NCBI GenBank assembly: GCA_030427525.1
Contig: JAUIBD010000001.1
Span: forward strand, 137,767-201,766
DNA length: 64,000 bases
Direction of reading: 5' to 3'
DNA from: a bacterium
GTDB lineage: Bacteria > Patescibacteriota > Saccharimonadia > Saccharimonadales > Saccharimonadaceae
Shown: in pieces, positions 62,557-64,000 of the stretch
Numbering within the stretch: the stretch's first letter is position 1
Layout of the letters: each line of letters starts with the position of its first letter
Translations under genes and position numbers: made by a program
Notes under the pieces: model-generated
Told to the model about the DNA's origin: nothing
The model's input: the letters and a program-made list of their open reading frames with translations, nothing else
The model's database searches: none

Positions 62557-64000
62557 GTGTACCTTGGTGGTAGGATATCACGCCTCTTTATAGGCGTAGC
62601 CGTACTATTCGGCATAATCGGTATGGGCGCATTCACTATGAACCGCCCTGTTTCTGCTGTCGCGGGTATTAACGAGCATTTGAATTTCCAGGGGCGTTTG
62701 TACAACGCGCAGGGAGCTATCGTCCCAGATGGCAACTACAATATTCAGTTCAAGATTTACCAAGATGGAGCAGGTACAGCCGCCAACAACCCTGGCGGTA
62801 CCCTGGAATGGACTGAAAACTGGCTCAACAGTGGTGGCAATGGTGTGCAAATCAAGAACGGCTACCTTTCGGTAGAGCTTGGGACGGTAAACGCGTTTGG
62901 AAGCAGCATCGACTGGAACCAAGACACCTTGTGGCTCAGCATGAACATTGGTGATACCACCAGCTGTACCATCAGCACTGATTTCGATACTGACTGTAGT
63001 GGCGACGGCGAGATGCTACCGATGAAGCGCATGTCTTCATCTGTTTACTCACTCAATTCTGGCCGTCTCGGTGGCCTCGATAGCTCACAATTTGTTCAGT
63101 TAGCCCAAGGTGTTCAGACCGACGCTTCAAGCAACACGACCAGTATTTACCTGAACAAGACTGCTGGTGGTAATTTCCTCCAGTTGCAATCATCCTCAAC
63201 CGATGTATTCACCCTGTCAAACAGTGGTGATATTGAATTCGGTGCGAATAACGACCACACAATTTCGGTAGCAACGGCGGGAGCCGGGACGGGCGGATAC
63301 GACCTCACTGTCAGCGCAGGCACTGGCGGCAGCGGCACCGGTAGCGCAGGTGGAGACCTGGTGCTACAAGGTGGCGCTGCTGGCGGTACTGACGGCAACG
63401 GCGGCAATGTGCAAATCAACGCCGGTGCAAAAACTGGTACAGGAACTGATGGAACGATATCTATCGGTACCAGCAACACCAGTGCAATTACGCTGGGTGC
63501 TGATACAACCGTAACTGGCAGTAGTTTCACCGTCTCAGGTAGTAGTAGTTTGGCTCTAAACAAAGGAAGCGACTACAGCACTATCAGTGGTAACGATGTA
63601 AACTTCGGTAGTGGATCAGTGTTCCGTCTTACTGGCGCCAGTAGCCAAACGATTACTGGTATTGCTGGCGGTACCGATGGTCGCATGATTACGCTTATCA
63701 ACTCAAGCTCATTCAACGCAACCCTCTCGAATCTCAGTGGTAGCTCATCTGCAGCAAACCAGATTAGTACTGGTACTGGCGCGGACATGATCCTTTCCGT
63801 GGGTGGTGCGATTAGTATGATTTACGATAGTGGTGCTAGCAAATGGCGCGTTGTAGCTGCTGCAGCAGATAGTGCTGGTGCGGGTGGTGTAACCTTGCAA
63901 GGTTCAACCCCAGGCACCGCAGACGTTGGTAACACCAATATCACTGGTACAGCCATCGCTGATATCGTGCAAGGTACTTCACATGTATACACGCCAGACC
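62557..64000 (+). CDS. Large surface protein (5' part)
   Basis: 481 codons to the window edge, open frame, no stop. Start GTG, with AGAG upstream and a possible TTGTAC-N17-TATGCT promoter about 60-90 nt before. Signal helix (FIGVAVLFGIIGMGAF), then NEHLNFQGRLYNAQGAIV, a domain seen at the N-terminus of many CPR surface proteins, a Gly/Ser/Thr-rich repeat region (TAGAGTGGYD, AGTGGSGTGSAGGD) and further beta segments. It is probably a very large cell-surface protein. Confidence 0.8.
   Translation, partial: MYLGGRISRLFIGVAVLFGIIGMGAFTMNRPVSAVAGINEHLNFQGRLYNAQGAIVPDGNYNIQFKIYQDGAGTAANNPGGTLEWTENWLNSGGNGVQIKNGYLSVELGTVNAFGSSIDWNQDTLWLSMNIGDTTSCTISTDFDTDCSGDGEMLPMKRMSSSVYSLNSGRLGGLDSSQFVQLAQGVQTDASSNTTSIYLNKTAGGNFLQLQSSSTDVFTLSNSGDIEFGANNDHTISVATAGAGTGGYDLTVSAGTGGSGTGSAGGDLVLQGGAAGGTDGNGGNVQINAGAKTGTGTDGTISIGTSNTSAITLGADTTVTGSSFTVSGSSSLALNKGSDYSTISGNDVNFGSGSVFRLTGASSQTITGIAGGTDGRMITLINSSSFNATLSNLSGSSSAANQISTGTGADMILSVGGAISMIYDSGASKWRVVAAAADSAGAGGVTLQGSTPGTADVGNTNITGTAIADIVQGTSHVYTPD

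Noticed and set aside
61999..64000. CRISPR-like or tandem repeats in the large surface protein
   Set aside because: The Gly/Ser/Thr-rich DNA is of low complexity but has no regular repeat-spacer pattern; it encodes protein repeats.

Overview
The window looks like part of a small, Gram-positive-like genome of the Candidate Phyla Radiation, most probably a Saccharibacteria (TM7) relative. The evidence is a moderate GC content, TGA used as an ordinary stop (so not a code-25 lineage), short versions of housekeeping proteins (IMP dehydrogenase without CBS domains, short HrcA, short TilS), an aspartyl-tRNA synthetase of archaeal type, and a dense cluster of Ser/Thr/Gly-rich exported surface proteins. 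The assignment is an inference from gene content; no rRNA gene is present to confirm it.

Positions 1-7316 hold a heat-shock cluster on the minus strand (GMK-like protein, hrcA, a 51-aa membrane protein, grpE, dnaK, guaB, a CNNM protein, dnaJ). Canonical CIRCE operators precede dnaK and dnaJ, and a variant operator precedes hrcA. From 7366 to 17714 come a GT-C-like membrane protein, lepA, murJ, ftsH, tilS, a NUDIX hydrolase and a DinB polymerase operon. From 17.7 to 30 kb there are maf flanked by two copies of a structured repeat, PadR with a membrane partner, three CAU-anticodon tRNAs, an exported metallophosphoesterase, a membrane/ATP-cone/flavoprotein/aminotransferase operon, a DivIC-like protein and an ABC exporter. 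From 30 to 50.6 kb are an MFS protein, murC, nucleotide and DNA repair enzymes (MazG, MutY-like, AlkA-like, HD proteins), trmB, a Kef-type antiporter, aspS, DsbA, two CorA transporters and an AbrB/MFS operon.

The most unusual part is 50604-57055. A 34-aa type IV pilin-like peptide is divergent from a complete F1-type ATPase operon (c-like, b-like, delta, alpha, gamma, beta, epsilon). No subunit a gene is present. At the position of subunit c sits an exported beta-rich protein ending in a c-like hairpin. The hairpin has an RNP loop but no carboxylate in its second helix. The operon is followed directly by a block of surface proteins (57056-64000). This is consistent with a rotary ATPase that does not translocate ions and instead drives or anchors an extracellular structure.

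A second theme is transcription. At least 15 genes have a TATAAT/TATACT-like -10 box 5-8 nt before the start codon, so their mRNAs should be leaderless. Two divergent gene pairs share a single palindromic -10 box (AGTATACT or ATTATAAT), with a start codon about 10.5-11.5 nt from its centre on each side. Genes inside operons instead use Shine-Dalgarno sites or stop/start overlaps such as TAATG.
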